Shown here: piece by piece, positions 38,303 through 45,211 of the stretch | How the letters are laid out: each line of letters starts with the position of its first letter | Numbering within the stretch: the first letter of the stretch is position 1 | Source of the DNA: Burkholderiales bacterium 67-32 | Lineage (GTDB): Bacteria; Pseudomonadota; Gammaproteobacteria; Burkholderiales; Burkholderiaceae_B | DNA: 64,000 nucleotides | Reading direction: 5' to 3' | Assembly (NCBI GenBank): GCA_001898625.1 | Contig: MKUP01000018.1 | Coordinates: forward strand, 1-64,000 | Translations under genes and position numbers: made by a program | The notes under the pieces: model-generated | The model's database searches: none | The model's input: only the letters and a program-made list of their open reading frames with translations | Told to the model about the DNA's origin: nothing

Positions 38303-39326
38303 AGCTTCTTCTTCCACGGGGGTCGCCCAGCTCAGTTTCGGCAAGGCGGTGAACGCCGCGCTGGCCCGCGCGCTGGAGGACATGCCCGAAGTCGTCCTGT
38401 ATGGCGAAGACGTCGGCAAGCCCGGCGGCGTCTTCGGCGTGACCAAGGATCTGCAGCGGCAGGCCGGCGCCGCCCGCGTGTTCGACACCCCCATCAGCGA
38501 GACCGCCATGCTGGGCGTGGCGGTGGGCGCGGCCATGAGCGGCCTGCGGCCCGTGGTCGAGATCATGTGGATAGATTTCAGCCTGGTCGCCATGGACCAG
38601 CTCGTGAACCAGGCCGCCAACGTGCGCTACGTCTCGGCCGGCCGGCTGGCCGCGCCGCTGACCGTGCGCACCCAGCAGGGCGCCACGCCCGGTTCGTGCG
38701 CCCAGCACTCGCAGAACCTGGAGGCGCTATACGCGCACATCCCCGGGCTGCGCGTGGGCATCCCGGCCACCGCGCAGGATGCCTACGACATGCTGCTGGC
38801 CGCCATCCGCAGCGACGACCCGACCCTGGTCATCGAGAGCCGCGCCATGTACCACGGCGACCCGCAGCCCGTCAGCCTGGGCGGCCCCATCGAGGACGCT
38901 TGCGGCGCCCGCGTCGCGCGGCCGGGCCGCGATCTCACCCTCGTGGCCTGGGGCGCCATGCTGTTCCAGGCGCTGGAGGCCGCCGCGCAACTGGCGCGCG
39001 ACGGCATCGAGGCCGAAGTGATCAACGCGCGCTGGATCGCGCCCTTCGACTGGCCCGCCCTGCTGGCTAGCGCCGGCCGCACCGGCCGCCTGCTGATCGC
39101 GCACGAGGCCAACGTGACCGGCGGCTTCGGCGCCGAGATCGCGGCCCGCGTGCAGGATGAACTGTTCGGCCGCCTGCACGCGCCCGTGCGGCGCCTGGGC
39201 GTGGCCGACTGCCGCATCCCCGCGGCGCCCCACTTGCAGGCCGCGCTCATCCCCGACGCCGGCCGCATCGCCCAGGCCGCGCGCGAACTCGTGGGCGAGC
39301 AGCGGGACAGGAGGGTCCAGCCATGA
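38295..39326 (+). CDS. TPP-dependent dehydrogenase E1 beta subunit
   Basis: A 343-residue beta subunit partner of the preceding alpha subunit. It has the E1 beta marks: LSFGKAVNAAL, VLYGEDVGKPGGVFGVTKDL, RVFDTPISETAMLGVAVGAAM, and PGLRVGIPATAQDAYDMLLAAIR. The C-terminal transketolase domain ends in the usual RWIAPFD...GRLLIAHEANVTGGFGAEIA. Only E1 alpha and beta are present; as in acetoin dehydrogenase clusters one would expect an E2 gene next. The next gene, overlapping by 4 bases (ATGA), is an MDR oxidoreductase instead. Confidence 0.9.
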   Translation: MPEASSSTGVAQLSFGKAVNAALARALEDMPEVVLYGEDVGKPGGVFGVTKDLQRQAGAARVFDTPISETAMLGVAVGAAMSGLRPVVEIMWIDFSLVAMDQLVNQAANVRYVSAGRLAAPLTVRTQQGATPGSCAQHSQNLEALYAHIPGLRVGIPATAQDAYDMLLAAIRSDDPTLVIESRAMYHGDPQPVSLGGPIEDACGARVARPGRDLTLVAWGAMLFQALEAAAQLARDGIEAEVINARWIAPFDWPALLASAGRTGRLLIAHEANVTGGFGAEIAARVQDELFGRLHAPVRRLGVADCRIPAAPHLQAALIPDAGRIAQAARELVGEQRDRRVQP

Positions 39327-40312
39327 GCGCACTGCGCTACATCGACCATGGCGACGGCGGGCCGCCCGAGATCATGCGGCTGGCCGAGGGTGCCGTGCCC
39401 ACTCCCGGTCCGGGCGAGGTGCTGATCGAGGTCGCCTTCGCCGGCGTCAACCGGCCCGACTGCGCCCAGCGCATCGGCCGCTATCCGCCGCCTCCGGGCG
39501 CCTCGCCCATCCTGGGCCTGGAAGTCTCGGGCCGCGTCGCCGCCGTCGGCCCCGGCGTCGAGCGCTGGCGCGCGGGCGACATGGTCTGCGCGTTGACACC
39601 GGGCGGCGGCTACGCCAGCCATTGCCTCGCACCGGCAGAGCACTGCCTGCCGGTGCCGGCGGGCTTCTCGCTGGAACAGGCCGCGGCCTTGCCCGAAACC
39701 TGCTTCACCGTCTGGGACAACCTGTTCGTGCGGGCGCGCCTGCAGTCCGGCGAAAGCCTGCTGGTCCACGGCGGCTCGAGCGGCATAGGCGTCACCGCCA
39801 TCCAGATGGCCAAGGCCTTCGGCGCCCGTGTGCTGACCACCGTGGGCACGCCGGACAAGGCGGCCTTCTGCAGGATGCTGGGCGCCGACCTGGCGATCGA
39901 CTACCGGAACGAAGACTTCGTGCGGCAAGCGCTGGCCTTCACCCAGGACCGCGGCGTCGACGTCGTGCTGGACATGGTCGGCGGCTCCTATGTCGCCCGC
40001 GACCTCGAGGCCCTGGCGCTGGACGGCCGCATCGCCCTGATCGCGTTCATGGGCGGCCCCGAGGCGGTCCTGCCCATCCCCGCCCTGCTGCGCAAGCGCG
40101 CCACGCTGACCGGCTCCACCTTGCGGCCCCGTTCGGTCGCCCAGAAGGCCGCCATCGCCCGCGAGTTGGAACGCCATTGGTGGCCGCGACTGGCGGCCGG
40201 ACAAGGCACGCCGGCCATCGACAGCGTCATCCCATGGACCGACGCGGTGCGCGCGCACCAGCGCATGGAAAGCAGCGCCCACACAGGCAAGATCGTGCTC
40301 GCGGTGAGCTGA
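39323..40312 (+). CDS. MDR-family oxidoreductase (quinone reductase-like)
   Basis: A 329-residue medium-chain dehydrogenase/reductase without zinc ligands, of the NAD(P)H:quinone oxidoreductase type. The cofactor motif GGSSGIG is near 149. The N-terminal GroES-like part has AFAGVNRPDCAQRIGRYPPPPG and the LGLEVSGRVAAVGPGV block. It starts inside the stop of the E1 beta gene. It might reduce an enone or quinone intermediate in the pathway. Ribosome site GACAGGAGG lies upstream of the start. Confidence 0.88.
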   Translation: MSALRYIDHGDGGPPEIMRLAEGAVPTPGPGEVLIEVAFAGVNRPDCAQRIGRYPPPPGASPILGLEVSGRVAAVGPGVERWRAGDMVCALTPGGGYASHCLAPAEHCLPVPAGFSLEQAAALPETCFTVWDNLFVRARLQSGESLLVHGGSSGIGVTAIQMAKAFGARVLTTVGTPDKAAFCRMLGADLAIDYRNEDFVRQALAFTQDRGVDVVLDMVGGSYVARDLEALALDGRIALIAFMGGPEAVLPIPALLRKRATLTGSTLRPRSVAQKAAIARELERHWWPRLAAGQGTPAIDSVIPWTDAVRAHQRMESSAHTGKIVLAVS

Positions 40313-40343
40313 TGCCCCCCAACCTTCCAAGGACCCGACCGCC

Positions 40344-40778
40344 ATGACGACCTCCGAACTGGAAACCGCGTGGGCATGCAGCCGCGTGGTGCTCGACTTC
40401 TTCCACCACTACGACCATTGGCGCTATGCGCGCATGCTGGACCTGTACACGCCCGAAGGCGTCTGGCACCGCGCCGGCGCCGCGCTGCGCGGCCATGCCC
40501 GGATCCTGGAGGAACTGGAACGCCGTCCGCGCGACCAGCGGGTCGCCCACGTCGTCACCAACCTGCGCGTGGAACCGGCCACGGCCTCGACGGCCGGCGC
40601 GACCTACTACCTGACGGTGTATCGCCACGCGGGCGAGATCGCGGACGACGCGGCGGCGCCCATGGCCGGCCCGGCCATGGTGCTGGCCGGCACGGCGGAA
40701 CTCGTACGCACCGCGCAAGGATGGAAATTCGACAGCCAGACGCTCACGCGCCGATTCGAGGCCGGCCCGGCACGCTGA
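40344..40778 (+). CDS. SnoaL-like (NTF2-fold) protein
   Basis: A 144-residue protein of the NTF2/SnoaL fold, with FFHHYDHWRYARMLDLYTPEGVWHRAG near 20-46 and a late WKFDSQTLTRRFEA strand. Small ring-hydroxylating dioxygenase beta subunits share this fold, so it may partner the Rieske oxygenase at the head of the operon, or be an isomerase/hydratase. It starts 31 bases after the MDR gene and is the last gene of the operon. Confidence 0.78.
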   Translation: MTTSELETAWACSRVVLDFFHHYDHWRYARMLDLYTPEGVWHRAGAALRGHARILEELERRPRDQRVAHVVTNLRVEPATASTAGATYYLTVYRHAGEIADDAAAPMAGPAMVLAGTAELVRTAQGWKFDSQTLTRRFEAGPAR

Positions 40779-40805
40779 ACGCCGGACCGGGGCTGCGCTT
40801 CAGCG
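40773..40805. terminator. Possible bidirectional terminator hairpin
   Basis: CGCTGAA (40773-40779) and TTCAGCG (40799-40805) form a 7-base-pair inverted repeat with a 19-base loop between the convergent SnoaL-like and cytochrome genes; the stops of both lie in the arms. There is no T tract. It could slow transcription in either direction but the stem is short and the loop long. Confidence 0.3.
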
Positions 40806-42080
40806 CACGGCCTCGCGCACCCGGCGCACCTCGGGCAGGCTGACAGCGCTGGCCTGGTTGCCCCAGCTCTGGCGGATGAACGACACCACGGCCGCCACGT
40901 CCTGGTCGCCCAGCAACTGGCCGAACGGCGGCATGCCGTGCGGCTGGGGATTGCCCGCCGTGGCCGGCGCGAAGCCGCCCGACAGCACCATGTGCACCGC
41001 GTTGTCCGACGACGCGGCCACCACCGAGATATTGCCCGCCAGCGGCGGCCAGGCGGGCGAGCGCCCCTGGCCATCGGCGCCGTGGCACTGGGCGCAATGC
41101 TGCTCGTACAGCTTGCCTCCGGTGCTCATCAGCGCGGACGACGCCGCGGCGGACACCGAAGCCGGATCGGTCCCGACCGCCGGCAGCGACTTCAGATAGA
41201 CCGCCATCGCGTCCAGGTCGGCGTCGTTCGCGTACTGGAACCCCTGATGGACCGCCTCGGCCATCGGCCCCGCCGCATGCGAACGAGGAGCGATGCCGGT
41301 CTTGAGCAGCGCGACGATGTCCTGCCGGGTCCAGTCCCCCAGGCCCGTCACGCGATCGCCCGTCAATGGCGGCGCATACCACGACTGCCCGCCGATCAGC
41401 GAGCCGGCCAGCCCGGCATCCAGCGCCATCGCGCCCAGGCGGTTGCGCGGCGTGTGGCACTCCGCGCAGTGCGCCAGGCCCTGGACCAGATAGCGGCCGC
41501 GCAGCCAGGCCTCGGACGGCTCCGCCGGTGCCGGCTCGTCCGACGTCGGCCGGAAATAAAACGCCCTCCACACCGCCACCAGCCAACGCTGGTCGTAGGG
41601 AAACCCGAGCTCGTGCGGCCGGTTCGCCTGCGCCGCCGCAGGCAGCGAACGCAGATAGGCGAACAGCGCATCCGCATCCGTGCGCGAGACATGGCGATAG
41701 CTGGGATACGGAAAGGCCGGATACAACAGGCTGCCGTCCGGCGCCTTGCCCTGATGCAGCGCGCGCCAGAAATCGTCGGCGCTCCACTTGCCCAGGCCGT
41801 GCTCCGGATCGGGCGTCAGGTTCGGGCCATAGAACGTGCCGAACGGCGTCGCCAGCGCACGGCCGCCGGCAAAAGCCTCGCCGCCCGGCGCGGTATGGCA
41901 GCCCACGCAATTGCCCAGACGCGCCAGATAGCGTCCGCGCTCCACCTGTTGCTGCCCGTCCTCTTCCACGGCAGCGGTCCGGGCAGGCGCGCCGTACTCC
42001 CGATGCCCCATCCAGAACACCGTGCCCACCGCCGCGACGGCCACCGCCAGCACACCCAGCAGGAATCCACGCTTGTTCAT
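40800..42080 (-). CDS. Triheme cytochrome c (dehydrogenase electron-acceptor type)
   Basis: A 426-residue cytochrome with three haem sites: CVGCH (58-62), CAECH (about 203-207) and CAQCH (about 327-331). An N-terminal hydrophobic segment (about 5-25) acts as signal or membrane anchor. The layout matches cytochrome c subunits of membrane-bound alcohol or gluconate dehydrogenases (AdhB-type), which carry electrons from a periplasmic dehydrogenase to ubiquinone. Its ATG overlaps the stop of the diheme cytochrome gene (ATGA). No dehydrogenase subunit lies beside it. Confidence 0.88.
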   Translation of the reverse strand: MNKRGFLLGVLAVAVAAVGTVFWMGHREYGAPARTAAVEEDGQQQVERGRYLARLGNCVGCHTAPGGEAFAGGRALATPFGTFYGPNLTPDPEHGLGKWSADDFWRALHQGKAPDGSLLYPAFPYPSYRHVSRTDADALFAYLRSLPAAAQANRPHELGFPYDQRWLVAVWRAFYFRPTSDEPAPAEPSEAWLRGRYLVQGLAHCAECHTPRNRLGAMALDAGLAGSLIGGQSWYAPPLTGDRVTGLGDWTRQDIVALLKTGIAPRSHAAGPMAEAVHQGFQYANDADLDAMAVYLKSLPAVGTDPASVSAAASSALMSTGGKLYEQHCAQCHGADGQGRSPAWPPLAGNISVVAASSDNAVHMVLSGGFAPATAGNPQPHGMPPFGQLLGDQDVAAVVSFIRQSWGNQASAVSLPEVRRVREAVR

Positions 42081-42805
42081 GGCCGGCTCCCCACGTGCAC
42101 CTGGCTGCCGCACTCCATCGGCATCGGCTCGGGCAGGCTCGCGGCCGGAACCACCTCGCGCACAGGCTGCGAGGACAACCACCCCGCCACCGCGCTGACG
42201 TCCTCGGGCGTCAGGCGACGCGCGATGTCCGCCATGCAATCGGGCGCGATCGCCTTGCGCAAGCCATTGGTCCAGGCGCCGAACTGCGAGCTCAGGTAAT
42301 CATGCGGCAGTCCCAGCAGCGCCGGCACCGCTGGCAGAACACCCGACAGCGCCTGCCCATGGCAGGACACGCACGCCGGCACCCCGCGCGCACGATCGCC
42401 TTCCATCACGAGCTGCCGGCCATGCTCCAGCGTGGCGGCGGGCAGGCGGGAAGGCTTGGGGTCGGGGTAAGGAGGATGCTGCTCGGAGAACCACACGGCG
42501 ATCTGCTTCAGATACTCGTCCGACATGTTCTCGAGCAGATGCTGCATCGGCCGGTACTGGCGCTGGCCGGCACGGAAATAGACGAGCTGGTTGTACAGAT
42601 AATCGGCCGGCTTGCCGGCGATGCGTGGGTAATAGCCATCGGGCCCGGCACGGCCCTGCTCGCCATGACAGGCCGTACAGGCCGCCATGCGTCCCGCCAT
42701 GGTGCCCGGCTCGAGTTTCTCGGACTGCTGAGCCGACAACGGCGCCGACAGGGCCATCGCGGCAAGTCCCCCCAGGATTTTGTATTTGTAGTTGACGAAT
42801 GGCAT
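42077..42805 (-). CDS. Diheme cytochrome c (c4-like)
   Basis: A 242-residue exported cytochrome with a signal peptide (1 to about 25) and two haem sites, CTACH (43-47) and CVSCH (about 145-149). The paired-domain layout, GRMAACTACHGEQGRAGPDGYYPRIAGKP and YLYNQLVYFRAGQR, is that of cytochrome c4-like proteins. It is the first gene of a two-gene set and is followed directly by the triheme cytochrome. Likely an electron carrier between a periplasmic dehydrogenase or quinone and a terminal oxidase. The ribosome site is weak. Confidence 0.87.
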   Translation of the reverse strand: MPFVNYKYKILGGLAAMALSAPLSAQQSEKLEPGTMAGRMAACTACHGEQGRAGPDGYYPRIAGKPADYLYNQLVYFRAGQRQYRPMQHLLENMSDEYLKQIAVWFSEQHPPYPDPKPSRLPAATLEHGRQLVMEGDRARGVPACVSCHGQALSGVLPAVPALLGLPHDYLSSQFGAWTNGLRKAIAPDCMADIARRLTPEDVSAVAGWLSSQPVREVVPAASLPEPMPMECGSQVHVGSRP

Positions 42806-43003
42806 GAGTCAGTGGGGCAACGGCGTAAAGCCGCGCCCCTGGGCAGCGTTTCGACACAGGCAGTGTACCCGGGGTTGGTGAAGAAACGCGGAGGGTGGGA
42901 CGCGACCGATCGTCGCATGGGGCTTGCATGGACCAGGATGTCCCAGACAACGTTGCCGTTCACGTTCATCGGACGGATCATCCTTGGTCCGAACCTTCTT
43001 GCC

Positions 43004-43207
43004 CTACTTCGCCTGCTCCAACCCCCGATAGCTGTTGATGGTCGTCAAGGCCTGCGTACGCGCCAGGTTTTCGGTTTCGACCAGATCCTGCCACCTCGTC
43101 CAGCAGTGCGGATCAAGGATGTCGTTGTTCCCGAAATAGTCGTGGACCGCGACGTGGGCTTCGTCCCAGACTCGCATCGCATCTTGAACGTCGTTGATAG
43201 TCAGCAT
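43004..43207 (-). CDS. Small hypothetical protein
   Basis: A 67-residue protein that I do not recognise. It starts MLTINDVQDAMRVWDEAH and is rich in acidic and aromatic residues (DYFGNNDILDPHCWTRWQDL), with no signal peptide. An 11-codon longer frame exists, but the ATG at 43207 has a good ribosome site (CAGGAGG). It diverges from the BrnT/BrnA pair across 133 bases. The 198 bases between this gene and the diheme cytochrome start hold no gene that I can support. Confidence 0.5.
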   Translation of the reverse strand: MLTINDVQDAMRVWDEAHVAVHDYFGNNDILDPHCWTRWQDLVETENLARTQALTTINSYRGLEQAK

Positions 43208-43307
43208 GTCGGCCTCCTGGAAGGAGGAGATGGGCAGCAACTGTCGTTCCTGGAGGACGATTTCCGGAGTTGCCGAGGCGCTTCAATGGCAATGATGGCT
43301 CTGTTGC

Positions 43308-43339
43308 TTGACCCCAAATTATTTGTTAGTACAATAATT
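43308..43339 (+). promoter_or_regulatory. Sigma-70 promoter with overlapping dyad, brnTA
   Basis: TTGACC (43308-43313), a 16-base spacer and TACAAT (43330-43335) make a strong promoter. The -10 box ends only 5 bases before the brnT ATG at 43341, so the transcript should begin at or next to the start codon. A near-perfect dyad overlaps the -10: AATTATTTGT (43317-43326) and ACAATAATT (43331-43339), with a 4-base centre, a likely BrnA operator. Confidence 0.6.
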
Positions 43340-43340
43340 A

Positions 43341-43637
43341 ATGAAATCGCGCCTTACCTGGGACGAAGACAAGCGCAGGAAAAATCTGGAAAAACACGGA
43401 TTGGATTTCGCTGATGCCGCTTGGGTTCTGGATAGCGATATCCGGTTGGACATTGCCATCTGGCGTAACGGCGAACATCGCATCCATTCTTTCGCCTACG
43501 TGTTCGACCAGTTGATGCTACTGGCGCTGGTACATATGCATCGTGGCGGCACAACACGTGTCATCAGTTTCCGCTGCGCCAGCAAGGAAGAATCGGAGGA
43601 ATATCATGCCTGGCTCGAATGCCCGGACCAATCGTGA
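43341..43637 (+). CDS. brnT: BrnT-family toxin
   Basis: A 98-residue protein of the BrnT (DUF497) family, a RelE-fold ribonuclease toxin that cuts RNA and stops translation. The N-terminus FTWDEDKRRKNLEKHGLDF-like pattern (here LTWDEDKRRKNLEKHGLDF, residues 5-23) and the C-terminal RVISFRCASKEESEEY are family marks. The start codon sits 5 bases after a -10 box with no room for a ribosome site. The 3' end overlaps brnA by 32 bases, the usual toxin-first order of this module. Confidence 0.9.
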   Translation: MKSRLTWDEDKRRKNLEKHGLDFADAAWVLDSDIRLDIAIWRNGEHRIHSFAYVFDQLMLLALVHMHRGGTTRVISFRCASKEESEEYHAWLECPDQS

Positions 43638-43914
43638 GAAAGCCCTGCTTGCCATGAAAAAACCGCCTGCCGGCGGCTATTTCGAATGGGATGGCAAGGA
43701 TGAAAATGAACGCCCGCTGACCAGGCAAGAGATGGAAGCTGGAGTAGAGGAAGCCCGAAAGCGCCGTGGCCGGCCGACCGGCAGCAGCAAATCCGCCACG
43801 ACCATCCGACTGGACGAAGAAGTCCTGGCCGCTTTCCGCGCCACCGGCAGGGGCTGGCAGACACGGATGAACAATGCCCTCAAGGACTGGCTCAAGACGC
43901 ATTCGCCTGGATAG
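43606..43914 (+). CDS. brnA: BrnA-family antitoxin
   Basis: A 102-residue antitoxin with a ribbon-helix-helix C-terminal DNA-binding region (TTIRLDEEVLAAFRATGRGWQTRMNNALKDWL, the BrnA pattern). It binds and inhibits BrnT and, with it, represses the operon. It begins inside brnT with a good ribosome site (CGGAGGAATATC before ATG at 43606). The middle holds a basic linker (KRRGRPTGSSKS) before the DNA-binding part. Lies just upstream of the tRNA-Arg terminator. Confidence 0.9.
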   Translation: MPGSNARTNREKALLAMKKPPAGGYFEWDGKDENERPLTRQEMEAGVEEARKRRGRPTGSSKSATTIRLDEEVLAAFRATGRGWQTRMNNALKDWLKTHSPG

Positions 43915-43951
43915 GGGTCCGGAGCCTTCGGAAAAGGCACGCAATGCAAAA

Positions 43952-43980
43952 AGGGGTTAGCGACTATATCGCTAACCCCT
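43952..43980 (-). terminator. Rho-independent terminator of tRNA-Arg
   Basis: AGGGGTTAGCGA (43952-43963) and TCGCTAACCCCT (43969-43980) form a perfect 12-base-pair stem with a 5-base loop, 8 bases past the tRNA 3' end. On the minus strand the stem runs into TTTTT. It may also stop the brnTA transcript coming from the other side. Confidence 0.85.
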
Positions 43981-43988
43981 CATACATC

Positions 43989-44065
43989 TGGCGCGCCCGG
44001 CAGGATTCGAACCCACGACCCCTTGGTTCGTAGCCAAGTACTCTATCCAACTGAGCTACGGGCGC
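43989..44065 (-). tRNA. tRNA-Arg (anticodon ACG)
   Basis: A 77-base gene on the minus strand with encoded CCA (43989-43991). The acceptor stem GCGCCCG / CGGGCGC pairs perfectly; D-arm GCTCAGTTGGATAGAGT, anticodon loop CTACGAA giving ACG, and T-arm GTGGGTTCGAATCCTGC are all present. A strong promoter precedes it and a clear terminator follows. Confidence 0.96.
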
Positions 44066-44079
44066 TGCAAAGAAATAAG

Positions 44080-44108
44080 ATTATAGCGACACTTTTTTCG
44101 GCTTGCAA
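44080..44108 (-). promoter_or_regulatory. Sigma-70 promoter of tRNA-Arg
   Basis: On the minus strand TTGCAA (44103-44108), a 17-base spacer and a perfect TATAAT (44080-44085) lie 14 bases before the tRNA 5' end at 44065. This is a near-consensus housekeeping promoter. Confidence 0.8.
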
Positions 44109-44145
44109 ATCGGGGGCTGAAAAACCGGTAAACCGCGCATCGCCC

Positions 44146-45111
44146 CTACCCCGAACGCTTGCCGCGCCCACTTTTGCCTGTCTGCTCCACCCTGCCCCGC
44201 GGGGTCTGCGAGACGTCGAAGTCCGCGCCCGGCAGGCGCTGCACCAGCATGTCCAGAAAGGACCGGGCCGCGGTGGTCAGGGTCCTGCCCCCGGGATAGA
44301 CGGCAAAGATGTTGACCGGCGGTGGCAGCCAGTCCTCCAGGACGCGTACCAGCCGGCCCTGGCGCAGTTCTTCCGCGCACAGGTCCAGGGGCAGCGCGGC
44401 GATGCCCAGCCCCTGGCGCGCCGCCAGCAGCAGTGCCGACAAGTGGTAGGTGGTGAAGCGCGGTTCGAAGCGCACGATGCTGGTTTCGCGGCCACGCCGG
44501 AGTCGCCACAGCCATTCGGTAGTCTTGCGCCCGAATCCCAGGCAGGGCATGGCAGCCAGGCCGGACGGGTCGGCCAAGGCGTCCACGCCGGACAAGTCGG
44601 GGCTGGCCATCAGGGCGAAGGGGCTGGTGATCAGTTTGCGCGCGACGATGTCGGCGTCGGGCAGCGCTTCGAACGCGGGGTAGATGACAAGATCGGCCGA
44701 AACGAAGCGCGGGTCGAAGATGAGCGCGCTGGCCTCGAAGTGGAGCCGCACGTGGGGGTGGGCCAGCGCGAATTCGGTGGCCAGTTGTTCGACGGCGATC
44801 TCGCTCAGGTAGGGCGGCGCGATCACGTGCAGGGATCCGGTCGGCACGGCCTGCAGGCGTTCGGCCAGGGCCAGCAGCCTATCGGCCTCGGCGGCCACCC
44901 GCGCGCATTGCCGGTAGCACTCCTGCCCGAAGCTGGTCAGCACGAACTGCCTGGGACCACGGTGGAAAAGCGGCGCGCCCAGGCGACGCTCGAGGTCGGA
45001 CAGCCTGCGCGCCAGCGTGGACTTGGCCACGCCCAGTTGCCGTCCGGCGGGCGACAGGCCGCCATGATCGACCACCATCTTGAACACGTACATGTCGTCC
45101 AGGCCGCGCAT
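44146..45111 (-). CDS. LysR-family regulator of the esterase/transporter genes
   Basis: A 321-residue LysR-type regulator. The helix-turn-helix is at about 5-62 (LDDMYVFKMVVDHGGLSPAGRQLGVAKSTLARRLSDLE), followed by the effector domain and a basic tail (RGRVEQTGKSGRGKRSG). The start at 45111 has a good ribosome site (AAGGAACG); a longer upstream frame is not supported. It diverges from the carboxylesterase gene, which is followed by an aromatic-acid transporter, so these are its probable targets. Confidence 0.87.
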   Translation of the reverse strand: MRGLDDMYVFKMVVDHGGLSPAGRQLGVAKSTLARRLSDLERRLGAPLFHRGPRQFVLTSFGQECYRQCARVAAEADRLLALAERLQAVPTGSLHVIAPPYLSEIAVEQLATEFALAHPHVRLHFEASALIFDPRFVSADLVIYPAFEALPDADIVARKLITSPFALMASPDLSGVDALADPSGLAAMPCLGFGRKTTEWLWRLRRGRETSIVRFEPRFTTYHLSALLLAARQGLGIAALPLDLCAEELRQGRLVRVLEDWLPPPVNIFAVYPGGRTLTTAARSFLDMLVQRLPGADFDVSQTPRGRVEQTGKSGRGKRSG

Positions 45112-45154
45112 GGCTTCGTTCCTTTTCCAATACGTTGACGTTCCAATAACAGAA

Positions 45155-45171
45155 CGAACTCGGACAGTTCG
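45155..45171. promoter_or_regulatory. Candidate LysR operator (esterase/LysR gap)
   Basis: CGAAC (45155-45159), 7 bases, GTTCG (45167-45171) is a perfect 17-base interrupted dyad in the 100-base gap between the divergent LysR and esterase genes. The size and spacing suit a LysR dimer. A second GTTC-N8-GAAC lies just beside it (about 45140-45155). Confidence 0.45.
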
Positions 45172-45211
45172 CGATGCTACGCTTCCTTCACCACAAAGGG
45201 GAGCCCATGCC

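Noticed and set aside
36549-39326. Reading aldolase-E1 alpha-E1 beta as a standard acetoin or branched-chain dehydrogenase operon
   Set aside because: There is no lipoyl E2 or E3 gene in or beside the operon, and an oxygenase and aldolase open it, so a conventional multi-enzyme dehydrogenase complex is not supported.
43308-44065. BrnTA as part of a genomic island inserted at tRNA-Arg
   Set aside because: No integrase, transposase or direct repeat of the tRNA 3' end is visible. The closeness of toxin genes and a tRNA alone is not enough.
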